Assembly (NCBI GenBank): GCA_022574265.1
Contig: JACZSI010000119.1
Location: 1-5,552, forward strand
Source of the DNA: Chloroflexota bacterium
GTDB taxonomy: Bacteria > Chloroflexota > Dehalococcoidia > Lucifugimonadales > Australimonadaceae
Reading direction: 5' to 3'
Length of the DNA: 5,552 nt
Made by a program: the position numbers and the translations under genes. Below, one piece after another: positions 1 through 5,552 of the stretch. Position 1 is the stretch's first letter, and each line of letters opens with the position of its first letter. The notes below the pieces were generated by a model, which was given only the letters and a program-made list of their open reading frames with translations, did no database searches and was not told where the DNA came from.

Positions 1-581
1 TCAAGGGGCAGGAGACCGCGCACCGGGAGCTCGCCCAAGAGGCCGGCATCTACGGCGAGCTGGCGCTGGCGTTCGGGAAGGGCGGCGTGCAGGCGCTGCT
101 GATCGAGGCGGCGATCCCGCGGCTCGAGGACGAGGCGAACGACCTTCTGCGGCGCATGAGCGACGGCGCGATGACGCTCAAGATCGAGACGCAGCGCGCG
201 CGGCGCACGGGTCCCGGCGCCGACGGGGCCGACGCGGTGGAGACGCTGGACATCCAGATCGCGGACGGCATCGGCACGCGGGCCTACGAGATGTTCAGCG
301 GCGGCGAGCGCTTCCGCATCGACTTCGCGATCCGCATCGCGCTCAGCAAGCTGCTCGCGTGGCGCGCGGGCGCTCCGCTGCCGACGCTGTTCATCGACGA
401 GGGCTTCGGGACGCAGGACGCCGAGGGCCGCGACCGTATCCTGGACGTGATCAGGGCGATCCAGGACCGCTTCGAGCGCATCTTGGTCATCACGCACATG
501 GAGGAGATGAAGGACGCGTTCCCGGTGCGCATCGAGGTATCGCGGACGGCGGCGGCGGGCTCGACGTTCACGATGTCCTAG
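1..581 (+). CDS. sbcC: SbcC/Rad50-type exonuclease ATPase subunit, C-terminal fragment
   Basis: This is the 3' end of a gene that begins left of the window; the frame is open from base 3 and stops at TAG 579-581, giving 192 visible residues. It is the C-terminal half of an SMC/Rad50-like ABC ATPase head. The visible motifs are the ABC signature FSGGE (residues 98-102), Walker B LPTLFIDEGFG with D132 and E133 (126-136), a D-loop-like GTQD, and the H-loop histidine H165 in VITHMEE. The stretch FGKGGVQALLIEAAIPRLEDEAN before the signature is typical of SbcC, where the returning coiled coil joins the ATPase head. In known systems SbcC pairs with the SbcD nuclease to process hairpin and blocked DNA ends. 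The N-terminal Walker A half, the coiled coil and zinc hook are outside the window, so a different Rad50-like ATPase cannot be fully excluded. No downstream gene is coupled to it: the next one starts 250 bp away. Confidence 0.88.
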   Translation, partial: KGQETAHRELAQEAGIYGELALAFGKGGVQALLIEAAIPRLEDEANDLLRRMSDGAMTLKIETQRARRTGPGADGADAVETLDIQIADGIGTRAYEMFSGGERFRIDFAIRIALSKLLAWRAGAPLPTLFIDEGFGTQDAEGRDRILDVIRAIQDRFERILVITHMEEMKDAFPVRIEVSRTAAAGSTFTMS

Positions 582-590
582 GAGGCGCCC

Positions 591-745
591 CCTCACCTCA
601 GTCCTCTCCCCCGGTGGGGGCGAGGAGGAGAGCGGATGGGGAGTGCAGAGGGGACAAGCCCCTCTGCCGGGGGCGCGGGGGTGTCCCCCGCATCTCTCTT
701 GGTTCCCCCTTCCTGGCAGGAAGGGGGCCAGGGGGATGGTTGAAA
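591..745. repeat. Cluster of four tandem GC-rich hairpins (intergenic palindromic repeat)
   Basis: Most of the 250-bp gap between the SbcC fragment and the CMD-like gene is made of back-to-back inverted repeats. Hairpin 1, 603-625: CCCCC/GGGGG core with a 3-base loop, extended by CCTC/GAGG after one mismatch. Hairpin 2, 645-667: perfect 9-bp stem GCAGAGGGG/CCCCTCTGC with a 5-base loop. Hairpin 3, 675-691: perfect 7-bp stem GCGGGGG/CCCCCGC with a 3-base loop. Hairpin 4, 705-727: perfect 10-bp stem CCCCCTTCCT/AGGAAGGGGG with a 3-base loop. The 5-mer TGGTT flanks hairpin 4 on both sides (700-704 and 737-741). None is followed by a T tract on the plus strand, so they do not look like standard intrinsic terminators, although hairpin 1 lies just 21 bp after the sbcC stop and could still help end that transcript. 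The organisation resembles REP/MITE-like repeats dispersed between genes in many GC-rich genomes. No second copy exists in this window, so the dispersed nature is inferred. Confidence 0.6.
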
Positions 746-749
746 CGGC

Positions 750-769
750 TGTGAGGCTCCGGCTTCACA
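750..769 (+). other. Stem-loop with UCCG tetraloop upstream of the CMD-like gene
   Basis: TGTGAGGC (750-757) pairs with GCTTCACA (762-769) through eight base pairs, one of them G-U. The loop is TCCG closed by C-G, which as RNA is a member of the very stable UNCG tetraloop class. It lies 62 bp before the start codon at 832, with no T tract after it. It could be a leader-RNA structure or the last element of the palindromic cluster just upstream. No regulatory role is demonstrated by the sequence. Confidence 0.4.
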
Positions 770-820
770 CGCGTGGAGCGGAGGTTCAGACAGAGTCCCC
801 TGCCCCGGCATCGTAAGAAC

Positions 821-826
821 AGGAGG
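821..826 (+). promoter_or_regulatory. Strong Shine-Dalgarno fixing the start at 832
   Basis: AGGAGG lies five bases before ATG 832 and matches the anti-Shine-Dalgarno consensus perfectly. It makes 832 the clear start of the CMD-like gene. Confidence 0.8.
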
Positions 827-831
827 AACTC

Positions 832-1221
832 ATGCACATCTCGGAAGAGAGCAAGGAAGCAGGCCGGCGGGTACGCACGGCCATCAGCGGTGCGCCGACC
901 ACGCGCAGCAGCTCGAACGCCGCGGCGTTCGACCTCGTGCCGGGCCTCGAGGACTACGTCCTGGGCTCGGTCTTCGGCGATCTGTGGGGGCGCGAGCAGC
1001 TGGACGTGAAGACGCGCTGCGGCCTCACGCTCGCCATGCTGGCCGTCCTCGGCAACGACCCGCAGGTACGCACCTACGTGGGGTATGCGCTGAACGTCGG
1101 CTGGACGCCCGAGGAGATCGCCGAGATCTTCGTCCACTCCATCCCCTACGGCGGCCTGCCCCCGGCGGTCAATGCGCTGCGCATCGCGACCGAGGTCTTC
1201 AAGGAGCGCGGCGTGTCATGA
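832..1221 (+). CDS. Carboxymuconolactone decarboxylase (CMD) family protein
   Basis: The 129-residue protein matches the length and pattern of the CMD/PcaC-like family, a small all-helical fold that usually forms oligomers. The recognisable core is LDVKTRCGLTLAMLAVLGND (residues 57-76), followed by VGYALNVGWTPEEIAEIFVHSIPYGGLPPAVNAL (83-115). This corresponds to the family pattern of KTR, LALLAALG, ALNxGxTxEEIxE, H and YxGxP. The AhpD-type CxxC redox motif is absent: there is a single cysteine, C63, in the core. A peroxidase-linked disulfide role is therefore unlikely and a PcaC-like lyase/decarboxylase or other role is more plausible. The substrate is unknown, because no other protocatechuate-pathway gene is visible here. 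The start is fixed by AGGAGG at 821-826. Its stop TGA overlaps the next gene's ATG in ATGA (1218-1221), so it is probably co-translated with the methyltransferase. There is no signal peptide, so it should be cytoplasmic. Confidence 0.88.
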   Translation: MHISEESKEAGRRVRTAISGAPTTRSSSNAAAFDLVPGLEDYVLGSVFGDLWGREQLDVKTRCGLTLAMLAVLGNDPQVRTYVGYALNVGWTPEEIAEIFVHSIPYGGLPPAVNALRIATEVFKERGVS

Positions 1222-1886
1222 CGACCCACCAGCAGCTCACCGGCTCGACGGACGACGAATTCCTGCAGCGGATGATCGAGACCGCGGCAGGCCGGTTCAC
1301 GGACTCGTTCTGGGCGCTGTTCGACGCCGAGGTACGGCCCCGGCTGCCCGAGGCGCCTGCCGTCGTCGACTTCGGCTGCGGCCCCGGGCTGTTCCTGCAA
1401 GCCGTGAGCCGGCGGATCCCCGCCGCGAGCTTGACCGGCTTCGACCTCACCCCCGCCATGATCGAGCACGCGCGCGGCCTCGACTACGCGGGCGCGCCGC
1501 CGGCGCTGGAGGTCGCCGACCTTGTGGCGGAGCGCATCCCGCTCGCCGATGCGTCGGTGCACCTCGGGGCGATGACGGCCGTGCTGCACGTCTTCGACGA
1601 CCCGTTCGCGTTCCTGGCCGAGGTCCGGCGGGCGCTGGCGCCGGGCGGCGTCTTCCTGCTCTACGACTGGGTCCGGACGCCGCTGCGCGACTACCTGGCG
1701 GAGCGCGTCTCCAAAGAGTCGCCTGACCAGGCGGTGGGGCGCCTCCGAGCGATGCGCCTCTTCCCGAGCCACAACAAGTACACGCTCGAGGACTGGCGGT
1801 GGCTGCTGGACGAGTGCGGCTTCGACGTCGTCGCCGACGCCGCGCCCCGCGCGAACTTCCACGCGTTCGTGGCGACCGTCCGTTAG
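1218..1886 (+). CDS. Class I SAM-dependent methyltransferase
   Basis: The protein has 222 residues and a Rossmann-fold methyltransferase layout. The SAM-binding motif I is VVDFGCGPG (residues 49-57). The acidic residue at the end of strand 2 is D76 in GFDLTPAMIEHAR. D101 in the EVADL segment fits the adenine-contacting motif, and RALAPGGVFLLYDW (138-151) is the usual post-motif region leading to strand 5. The C-terminal part SHNKYTLEDWRWLLDECGFDVV resembles the closing helix and strand of small-molecule methyltransferases of the UbiE/Methyltransf_11-25 type. The substrate cannot be read from the sequence. The frame is open further upstream, but ATG 1218 is preferred because it forms an ATGA overlap with the CMD-like gene's stop and has AAGGAG at 1201-1206 inside that gene. 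A start upstream of 1218 would overlap the well-conserved CMD core. The pairing suggests that the two proteins act in the same pathway. Confidence 0.88.
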   Translation: MTTHQQLTGSTDDEFLQRMIETAAGRFTDSFWALFDAEVRPRLPEAPAVVDFGCGPGLFLQAVSRRIPAASLTGFDLTPAMIEHARGLDYAGAPPALEVADLVAERIPLADASVHLGAMTAVLHVFDDPFAFLAEVRRALAPGGVFLLYDWVRTPLRDYLAERVSKESPDQAVGRLRAMRLFPSHNKYTLEDWRWLLDECGFDVVADAAPRANFHAFVATVR

Positions 1887-1893
1887 GACGCGG

Positions 1894-1922
1894 TTGCCGT
1901 GCCCACCGGCGCCGCCTACACT
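1894..1922 (+). promoter_or_regulatory. Candidate sigma-70 promoter for the deacetylase gene
   Basis: TTGCCG (1894-1899) and TACACT (1917-1922) are separated by exactly 17 bases, which is the optimal spacing for a housekeeping sigma factor. Each hexamer differs from TTGACA/TATAAT at two positions. It lies in the 64-bp gap between the methyltransferase stop and the deacetylase start, placing a transcription start near 1929 and a leader of about 20 bases. This is a pattern match only. Confidence 0.5.
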
Positions 1923-1950
1923 CGCCTGACCCGTCAACCGGAGGCGCGAC

Positions 1951-2817
1951 ATGGCGAACCCGCGAGCCGACTTCGTCCCTATCGTCGACCGGCCGCCGCT
2001 CCACCTGCCCGACGGCGCCAGGGTCGCCGTGCTGCTTGTCGTGAACGTTGAGCAGAAGGAGCTGGACGAGCCGATGGGCTCGCCGCTGAGCCAGCTGCCG
2101 CCGGGCTCGGCGCAGGTCCCCGAGGTCCCGGCGTTCTCACGGTTCGAGTACGGCCTGCGGGTCGGCTTCTGGCGGATGCTTGAGGCGACCGACCGCCTGG
2201 AGATCCGGCCGACGATGGCGCTCAACGCATCGGTGCTCGAGGGCTACGAGCGCGTCGTCCAGGCCGGCGTCGAGAGCGGCTGGGACATCGTCGGCCACGG
2301 GTACTACCAGCGCCCGCTGCCGTCCGTCGAGGACGAGCGCGCGACGGTCCGGCGGACGCTCGATGCCATCGAGGCTGCGACGGGCAAGCGCCCACGGGGA
2401 TGGCTCGGGCCGGGGATGAGCGAGACCTTCGAGACGCCCGACGTCCTCGTGGAGGAGGGGGTCGAGTTCGTGATGGACTGGCTGAACGACGACCAGCCCT
2501 ACCCGCTCAAGGTCAAGAGCGGGAGCCTGCTCTCGGTGCCCTATACGAACGAGCTGAATGATATCGGCGTGTACATCCGCCAGGGCAGCGCGGGGCCGGA
2601 GCTCCCGCGAAGGGTCGCCGACCACCTGGACACGCTGCTCCACGACGTTCCGGAGACCGCGCGGGTCATGCCGATAGGCATCCACCCGTTCATCACCGGC
2701 CAGCCGCACCGCTTCGGGTACTTCGTGAGGATGCTGGAGAGCCTCAAGTCGACGCCCGGCGTGGTCTTCATGACCGCCACCGAGATCTACGAGTGGTACG
2801 TGGGTGAGGTGGGCTGA
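1951..2817 (+). CDS. Polysaccharide deacetylase family protein, PuuE/allantoinase-like
   Basis: The 288-residue protein has the NodB-homology barrel pattern of the polysaccharide deacetylase superfamily, in the branch that includes PuuE-type cofactor-independent allantoinases. Supporting segments are VAVLLVVNVEQKE (residues 25-37), FEYGLRVGFWRMLE (65-78), PTMALNASVLEGY (87-99), WDIVGHGYYQRPLP (111-124), RPRGWLGPG (147-155), FVMDWLNDDQPYPL (173-186) and the C-terminal IGIHPFITGQPHR (242-254). The classical deacetylase metal motifs are not intact: the usual TFDD is replaced by NVEQ, and the HxxxH motif keeps only H116. This argues against a normal peptidoglycan or chitin deacetylase and for hydrolysis of a small cyclic amide or another cytoplasmic substrate. 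There is no signal peptide. The start is supported by GGAGG at 1940-1944, six bases upstream. Its stop lies 3 bp from the argS stop on the other strand. The exact reaction is unknown. Confidence 0.85.
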   Translation: MANPRADFVPIVDRPPLHLPDGARVAVLLVVNVEQKELDEPMGSPLSQLPPGSAQVPEVPAFSRFEYGLRVGFWRMLEATDRLEIRPTMALNASVLEGYERVVQAGVESGWDIVGHGYYQRPLPSVEDERATVRRTLDAIEAATGKRPRGWLGPGMSETFETPDVLVEEGVEFVMDWLNDDQPYPLKVKSGSLLSVPYTNELNDIGVYIRQGSAGPELPRRVADHLDTLLHDVPETARVMPIGIHPFITGQPHRFGYFVRMLESLKSTPGVVFMTATEIYEWYVGEVG

Positions 2818-2820
2818 GCC

Positions 2821-4494
2821 CTACATCGTCTCCGGCGCGGACATGCCCATGAGGCCCAGCGTGCGGGCGAGGACGGTCTTCGCGGCCTCGACGAGCTTGA
2901 GCCGCGCCTTCATCAGCGGCGCGTCGGCCGGCTCCGACGAGAGCACGCGGCAGTGGTCGTAGAACCAGTGGAACGCCGTTGCCAGCTCGGCGGCGTAGTG
3001 GGGCAGCGCGTGGGGCGCCAGCGTGGCCGCGATCGCGTCGACGTGCTCCGGCAGCAGCAGCATCTTGCGGATGAGCGCGAGCTCCGCGTCGTCGGCCAGC
3101 AGCGAGGTGTCGCCGTCGTCCCACGTCACGCTGCGCTCCGCCGCTTGGCGCAGGATGCCCGCGATGCGCGCGTGCGCGTACTGCACGTAGTAGACCGGGT
3201 TGTCGGCCGAGGTCTTCTTCGCGAGCTCCAGGTCGAACTCCATCTGGCTCTCGGCGGCGCGCGCCAGGAAGAAGTAGCGGCAGGCGTCGGCGCCGACCTC
3301 GTCCACCAGGTCGGCGAGCGTCACGATCTGGCCCGTGCGCTTGGACGCGCGGACCGTCTCGCCGCCTTGGCGCAGCGTGACGAGCTGGGAGATGATGATG
3401 TGCAGCCGCTCCGGATCGATGCCGAGCGCCCGCATCGCGGTCTTCATGCGCGCGACGTGGCCCTGGTGGTCGGCGCCCCAGATGTCGATGACGCGGTCGA
3501 AGCCGCGCTTCTCGAACTTGTTGGCGTGATAGGCGATGTCCGCCGCGAAGTACGTCGGCGCTCCGGTGCTCCGGACGAGCACGTTGTCCTTGTCGTCGCC
3601 GAGGGCCGCGGAGGTGAACCAGAGCGCGCCGTCGTGCTTGTCGGTCGCCCCGCGCTTGGAAAGCTCCGCGATGGCCGCGTCGTACTCCCCTGACTCAAAG
3701 AGCGAGTGCTCGCGGAACCAGACGTCGAACTCGACGCCGATGCGCGCGAGGTCGGCGCGGATCGCATCGAGCATGCGCTCAAGTCCGGCCGCGCCGAGCT
3801 CGGCCACCGCCTGCTCGCGCTCCATGCTTAAGAAGCGGTCGCCGAGCTCGGCCGCGAGCTCCTTGCCCAAGACGACCAGGTAGTCGCCCCGGTACCCATC
3901 CTCCGGGACCTGTTCGTCGGCCCGGCCGAGCGCCTGGGCGTAGCGCGCGAAGACCGACGCGTAGAAGATCTCCATCTGCGTGCCACGGTCGTTCACGTAG
4001 TACTCGCGCGTGACGTCGAAGCCGGCCGCCGCGAGCGTGTTGGCGAGCGTGCTGCCGAGCACCGCGCCGCGGGCGTGCCCGACGTGGACGGGGCCGGTCG
4101 GGTTCACGCTGACGAACTCGACCTGCACGCTGCGGCCCTCGCCGGTCTGCGTGTTGCCGTAGGCCGCGCCCTGGGCGAGCACGTCGTCGACCTGCCTTTG
4201 GAGCCACGCCGGGCTCAGTGCCACGTTCAGGAAGCCCGGCGGTGCGGCCCACACGCGCCCGACCGGGTCGTCGACCGCGACGTGCGGCACGAGCGCCTCG
4301 GCGATGGTGAGCGGGGCGACGTGCGCCTGCTTGGCGAGCCGCAGGGGCAGCGAGCTCGCGAAGTCGCCGTGCTCCGGCTTCTGGGGGCGCTCGAGCGCGA
4401 CGGCGGGGACGTCGGCGGCGGGGATGGCGCCGTCGCGCTGCGCGGCTTCGACGGCGTCGGCGATGCGTTGGGCGATGAGGTCCCGGATGAGCAT
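2821..4494 (-). CDS. argS: Arginyl-tRNA synthetase (ArgRS)
   Basis: This class I aminoacyl-tRNA synthetase charges tRNA-Arg with arginine in the cytoplasm. It has 557 residues, normal for bacterial ArgRS. An N-terminal Add-1 tRNA-binding domain covers roughly residues 1-95, with the typical PQKPEHGDFASSLPLRLAK. The HIGH signature is NPTGPVHVGHARG with HVGH at 137-140. YYVNDRGTQMEIF (166-178) and WGADHQGH (339-346) are hallmark ArgRS segments. The KMSKS-like loop reads ASKRTG (383-388), an alanine variant of the common MSKRTG. The DALR anticodon-binding domain starts near DNPVYYVQYAHARI (431-444) and ends in the typical LGLMGMSAPETM. ATG 4494 is chosen because the protein begins with the family-like MLIRDLIAQRI; upstream sequence in this frame is a shadow of the neighbouring gene. 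No strong Shine-Dalgarno is visible, but the upstream gene's TGA shares one base with this ATG (TGATG), implying translational coupling. Confidence 0.97.
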   Translation of the reverse strand: MLIRDLIAQRIADAVEAAQRDGAIPAADVPAVALERPQKPEHGDFASSLPLRLAKQAHVAPLTIAEALVPHVAVDDPVGRVWAAPPGFLNVALSPAWLQRQVDDVLAQGAAYGNTQTGEGRSVQVEFVSVNPTGPVHVGHARGAVLGSTLANTLAAAGFDVTREYYVNDRGTQMEIFYASVFARYAQALGRADEQVPEDGYRGDYLVVLGKELAAELGDRFLSMEREQAVAELGAAGLERMLDAIRADLARIGVEFDVWFREHSLFESGEYDAAIAELSKRGATDKHDGALWFTSAALGDDKDNVLVRSTGAPTYFAADIAYHANKFEKRGFDRVIDIWGADHQGHVARMKTAMRALGIDPERLHIIISQLVTLRQGGETVRASKRTGQIVTLADLVDEVGADACRYFFLARAAESQMEFDLELAKKTSADNPVYYVQYAHARIAGILRQAAERSVTWDDGDTSLLADDAELALIRKMLLLPEHVDAIAATLAPHALPHYAAELATAFHWFYDHCRVLSSEPADAPLMKARLKLVEAAKTVLARTLGLMGMSAPETM

Positions 4495-5552
4495 CAGCCC
4501 ATCACCACGCCGGCGAGGTCGGTGGTGTAGTGGTTGACGGCGTCGAGGTCGACCTCGACGCCCAGCCCCGGCATCTGGGGCACGGTGATGTGCCCGCGGA
4601 CCGGGACCAGGGCTTGAGTGAGCATGTCGTGCTCGAGCGCCGCTCCCGAGGCGAGGCCGCTCACCGACGCGGGGCCGAGCGATGCCGCGACGTGCAGGCA
4701 CGCCGCGATGCCCACGCCGGTCTCGAGCGAGGAGCTCACGGTGCTGCCGAGGCCGTGGTCGCGGGCGAGCTCCATGACGGCGCGGGCGGCGGTGAGGCCA
4801 CCGGCGCGCGACGGCTTCACGACGATGACGTCGGCCGCGTCCGCTTCGATGACTTTGCGCGCATCGTCCAGCGAGACGACCGATTCGTCGGCCGCGATCG
4901 GCATCGGCGCGGCCCGGCGGACCTGCGCCATGCCGCCTAGGTCCTGGGCGAAGACGGGCTGCTCGACGAGATCGAGGTCGTAGGGCGCAAGCCGCCGGAG
5001 CACGTCGATCGCGAGCTCCGGCGACCACGCCTCGTCGGCGTCGGCCCGCAAGCCGACGTGTGGCCCGATGGCGGCCCGCACCCGGCGCACCACCTCCACG
5101 TCCACGTCAGGGTCGTGCGATCCGAGCGTGATCTTCACCGCGCCGAAGCCACGCGCGACGGCCTCGGCCGCTTGGCGGGCGGCCTCCGCCGGCTCCTCGA
5201 AGCCGACGTTGGCGTGCATGCCGACCCAGTCGATGACGCCGCCGAGGAGCGTGACGATGGGGCGCCCGGACTTCTGGCCGACCAGGTCGAGCGCCGCCGT
5301 CTCGAGGCCGAAGCGCGCGGCATCCCCTGCCTCGGTCCGGGGCGCGAGCGCGAGCAGCACGCCGACCGCGACGGACGGCGGGAGGCCGAGCGCCGAGGGA
5401 GCGAGGTCGTGGAGGACGCGGGCGACGTCGCCGGTGTGCTCGGGACGGCCAGGCCCGACCGGCGAGGCCTCGCCCACGCCGACGAGGCCGTCGTCGGTGT
5501 GGATCCAGACGAGCAGCGCGTGGCGGTCGGGGACGGCCGCGCGCTCGGCCGG
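4494..5552 (-). CDS. Enolase-superfamily protein (MLE/o-succinylbenzoate synthase-like), N-terminus outside the window
   Basis: The frame runs open to the right edge, so the 352 visible residues lack probably some 20-40 N-terminal ones. The sequence follows the muconate-lactonizing-enzyme subgroup. The N-terminal capping-domain strand is LLVWIHTDDGLVGVGEASP (visible residues 13-31). Barrel metal ligands are D171 in LRADADEAW, E197 in LVEQP and D222 in IAADES. The second-half catalytic lysine is K246 in VVKPSRAGG. SSSLETGVG (273-281) and VPQMPGLGVEVD (324-335) close the barrel and capping domain. Family members include o-succinylbenzoate synthase, N-succinylamino acid racemase, dipeptide epimerase and muconate cycloisomerase. 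The KxK motif on barrel strand 2 reads K140-I-T142, so the second, normally catalytic, lysine is missing. I therefore do not assign menC or any specific reaction. The gene ends by overlapping argS by one base and is probably co-transcribed with it. Confidence 0.88.
   Translation of the reverse strand, partial: PAERAAVPDRHALLVWIHTDDGLVGVGEASPVGPGRPEHTGDVARVLHDLAPSALGLPPSVAVGVLLALAPRTEAGDAARFGLETAALDLVGQKSGRPIVTLLGGVIDWVGMHANVGFEEPAEAARQAAEAVARGFGAVKITLGSHDPDVDVEVVRRVRAAIGPHVGLRADADEAWSPELAIDVLRRLAPYDLDLVEQPVFAQDLGGMAQVRRAAPMPIAADESVVSLDDARKVIEADAADVIVVKPSRAGGLTAARAVMELARDHGLGSTVSSSLETGVGIAACLHVAASLGPASVSGLASGAALEHDMLTQALVPVRGHITVPQMPGLGVEVDLDAVNHYTTDLAGVVMG

Noticed and set aside
603..727. The hairpin cluster as a CRISPR array
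   Set aside because: The stems differ from each other in sequence and length, and there are no repeated units with regular spacers.
740..769. A possible promoter with TTGAAA (740-745) as -35 element for the CMD-like gene
   Set aside because: No convincing -10 hexamer lies 16-18 bases downstream: the candidates are CTTCAC and TTCACA, and both fall inside the 750-769 hairpin.
984..1217. An earlier start for the methyltransferase
   Set aside because: The added residues are out-of-frame shadow of the CMD-like gene and resemble no methyltransferase N-terminus; ATG 1218 has an ATGA overlap and a purine-rich ribosome site.
1146..2225. A 359-residue open frame on the minus strand across the methyltransferase and the start of the deacetylase gene
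   Set aside because: Its translation is low-complexity and Arg/Gly/Val-rich with no recognisable domain, and it is antisense to two well-supported genes. Long stop-free antisense frames are expected at this GC content.
2953..3693. A 246-residue open frame on the plus strand inside argS
   Set aside because: It is a mirror of the argS codons, Arg/Val/Leu-rich, with no motif. The argS reading is unequivocal.
4495..5028. An N-terminal extension of argS in the same frame
   Set aside because: The extra 178 residues are Arg/Ala/Gly-rich shadow of the enolase-superfamily gene. The family-typical N-terminus begins at ATG 4494.

Overview
The window is 5.5 kb of very GC-rich bacterial chromosome. The genes are tightly packed and strongly G/C-biased at third codon positions, which fills the other frames with long spurious ORFs. 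I recognise six genes: a 3' fragment, four complete genes and a 5'-truncated gene at the right edge. There are no tRNA or rRNA genes, no CRISPR array, no transposase and no obvious phage genes. The gene styles and the hairpin-rich GC intergenic segment would fit a Chloroflexota (Dehalococcoidia/SAR202-like) or similar high-GC environmental genome. That assignment is an impression and no marker in the window settles it.

Left half, plus strand. Bases 1-581 carry the C-terminal ATPase half-domain of an SbcC/Rad50-type repair ATPase. A 250-bp gene-free gap follows (582-831), built largely of five consecutive GC-rich stem-loops, and it ends in a strong Shine-Dalgarno. Next is a two-gene unit with a 4-base ATGA overlap: a carboxymuconolactone decarboxylase (CMD)-like protein (832-1221) and a class I SAM-dependent methyltransferase (1218-1886). 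A 64-bp gap with a good sigma-70-like promoter candidate leads into a polysaccharide deacetylase/PuuE-like protein (1951-2817).

Right half, minus strand. An enolase-superfamily protein (MLE/OSBS-like, N-terminus outside the window) is read leftward into argS (arginyl-tRNA synthetase), and the two overlap by one base (TGATG). argS meets the deacetylase gene tail to tail with only 3 bp between stop codons.

argS and the SbcC fragment are housekeeping or repair genes. The CMD-like/methyltransferase pair and the deacetylase look like small-molecule metabolism genes of unknown substrate. The most notable points are the tandem hairpins, the loss of the second KxK lysine in the enolase-superfamily protein, and the non-canonical active-site motifs of the deacetylase. 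I see no clear new multi-gene system.
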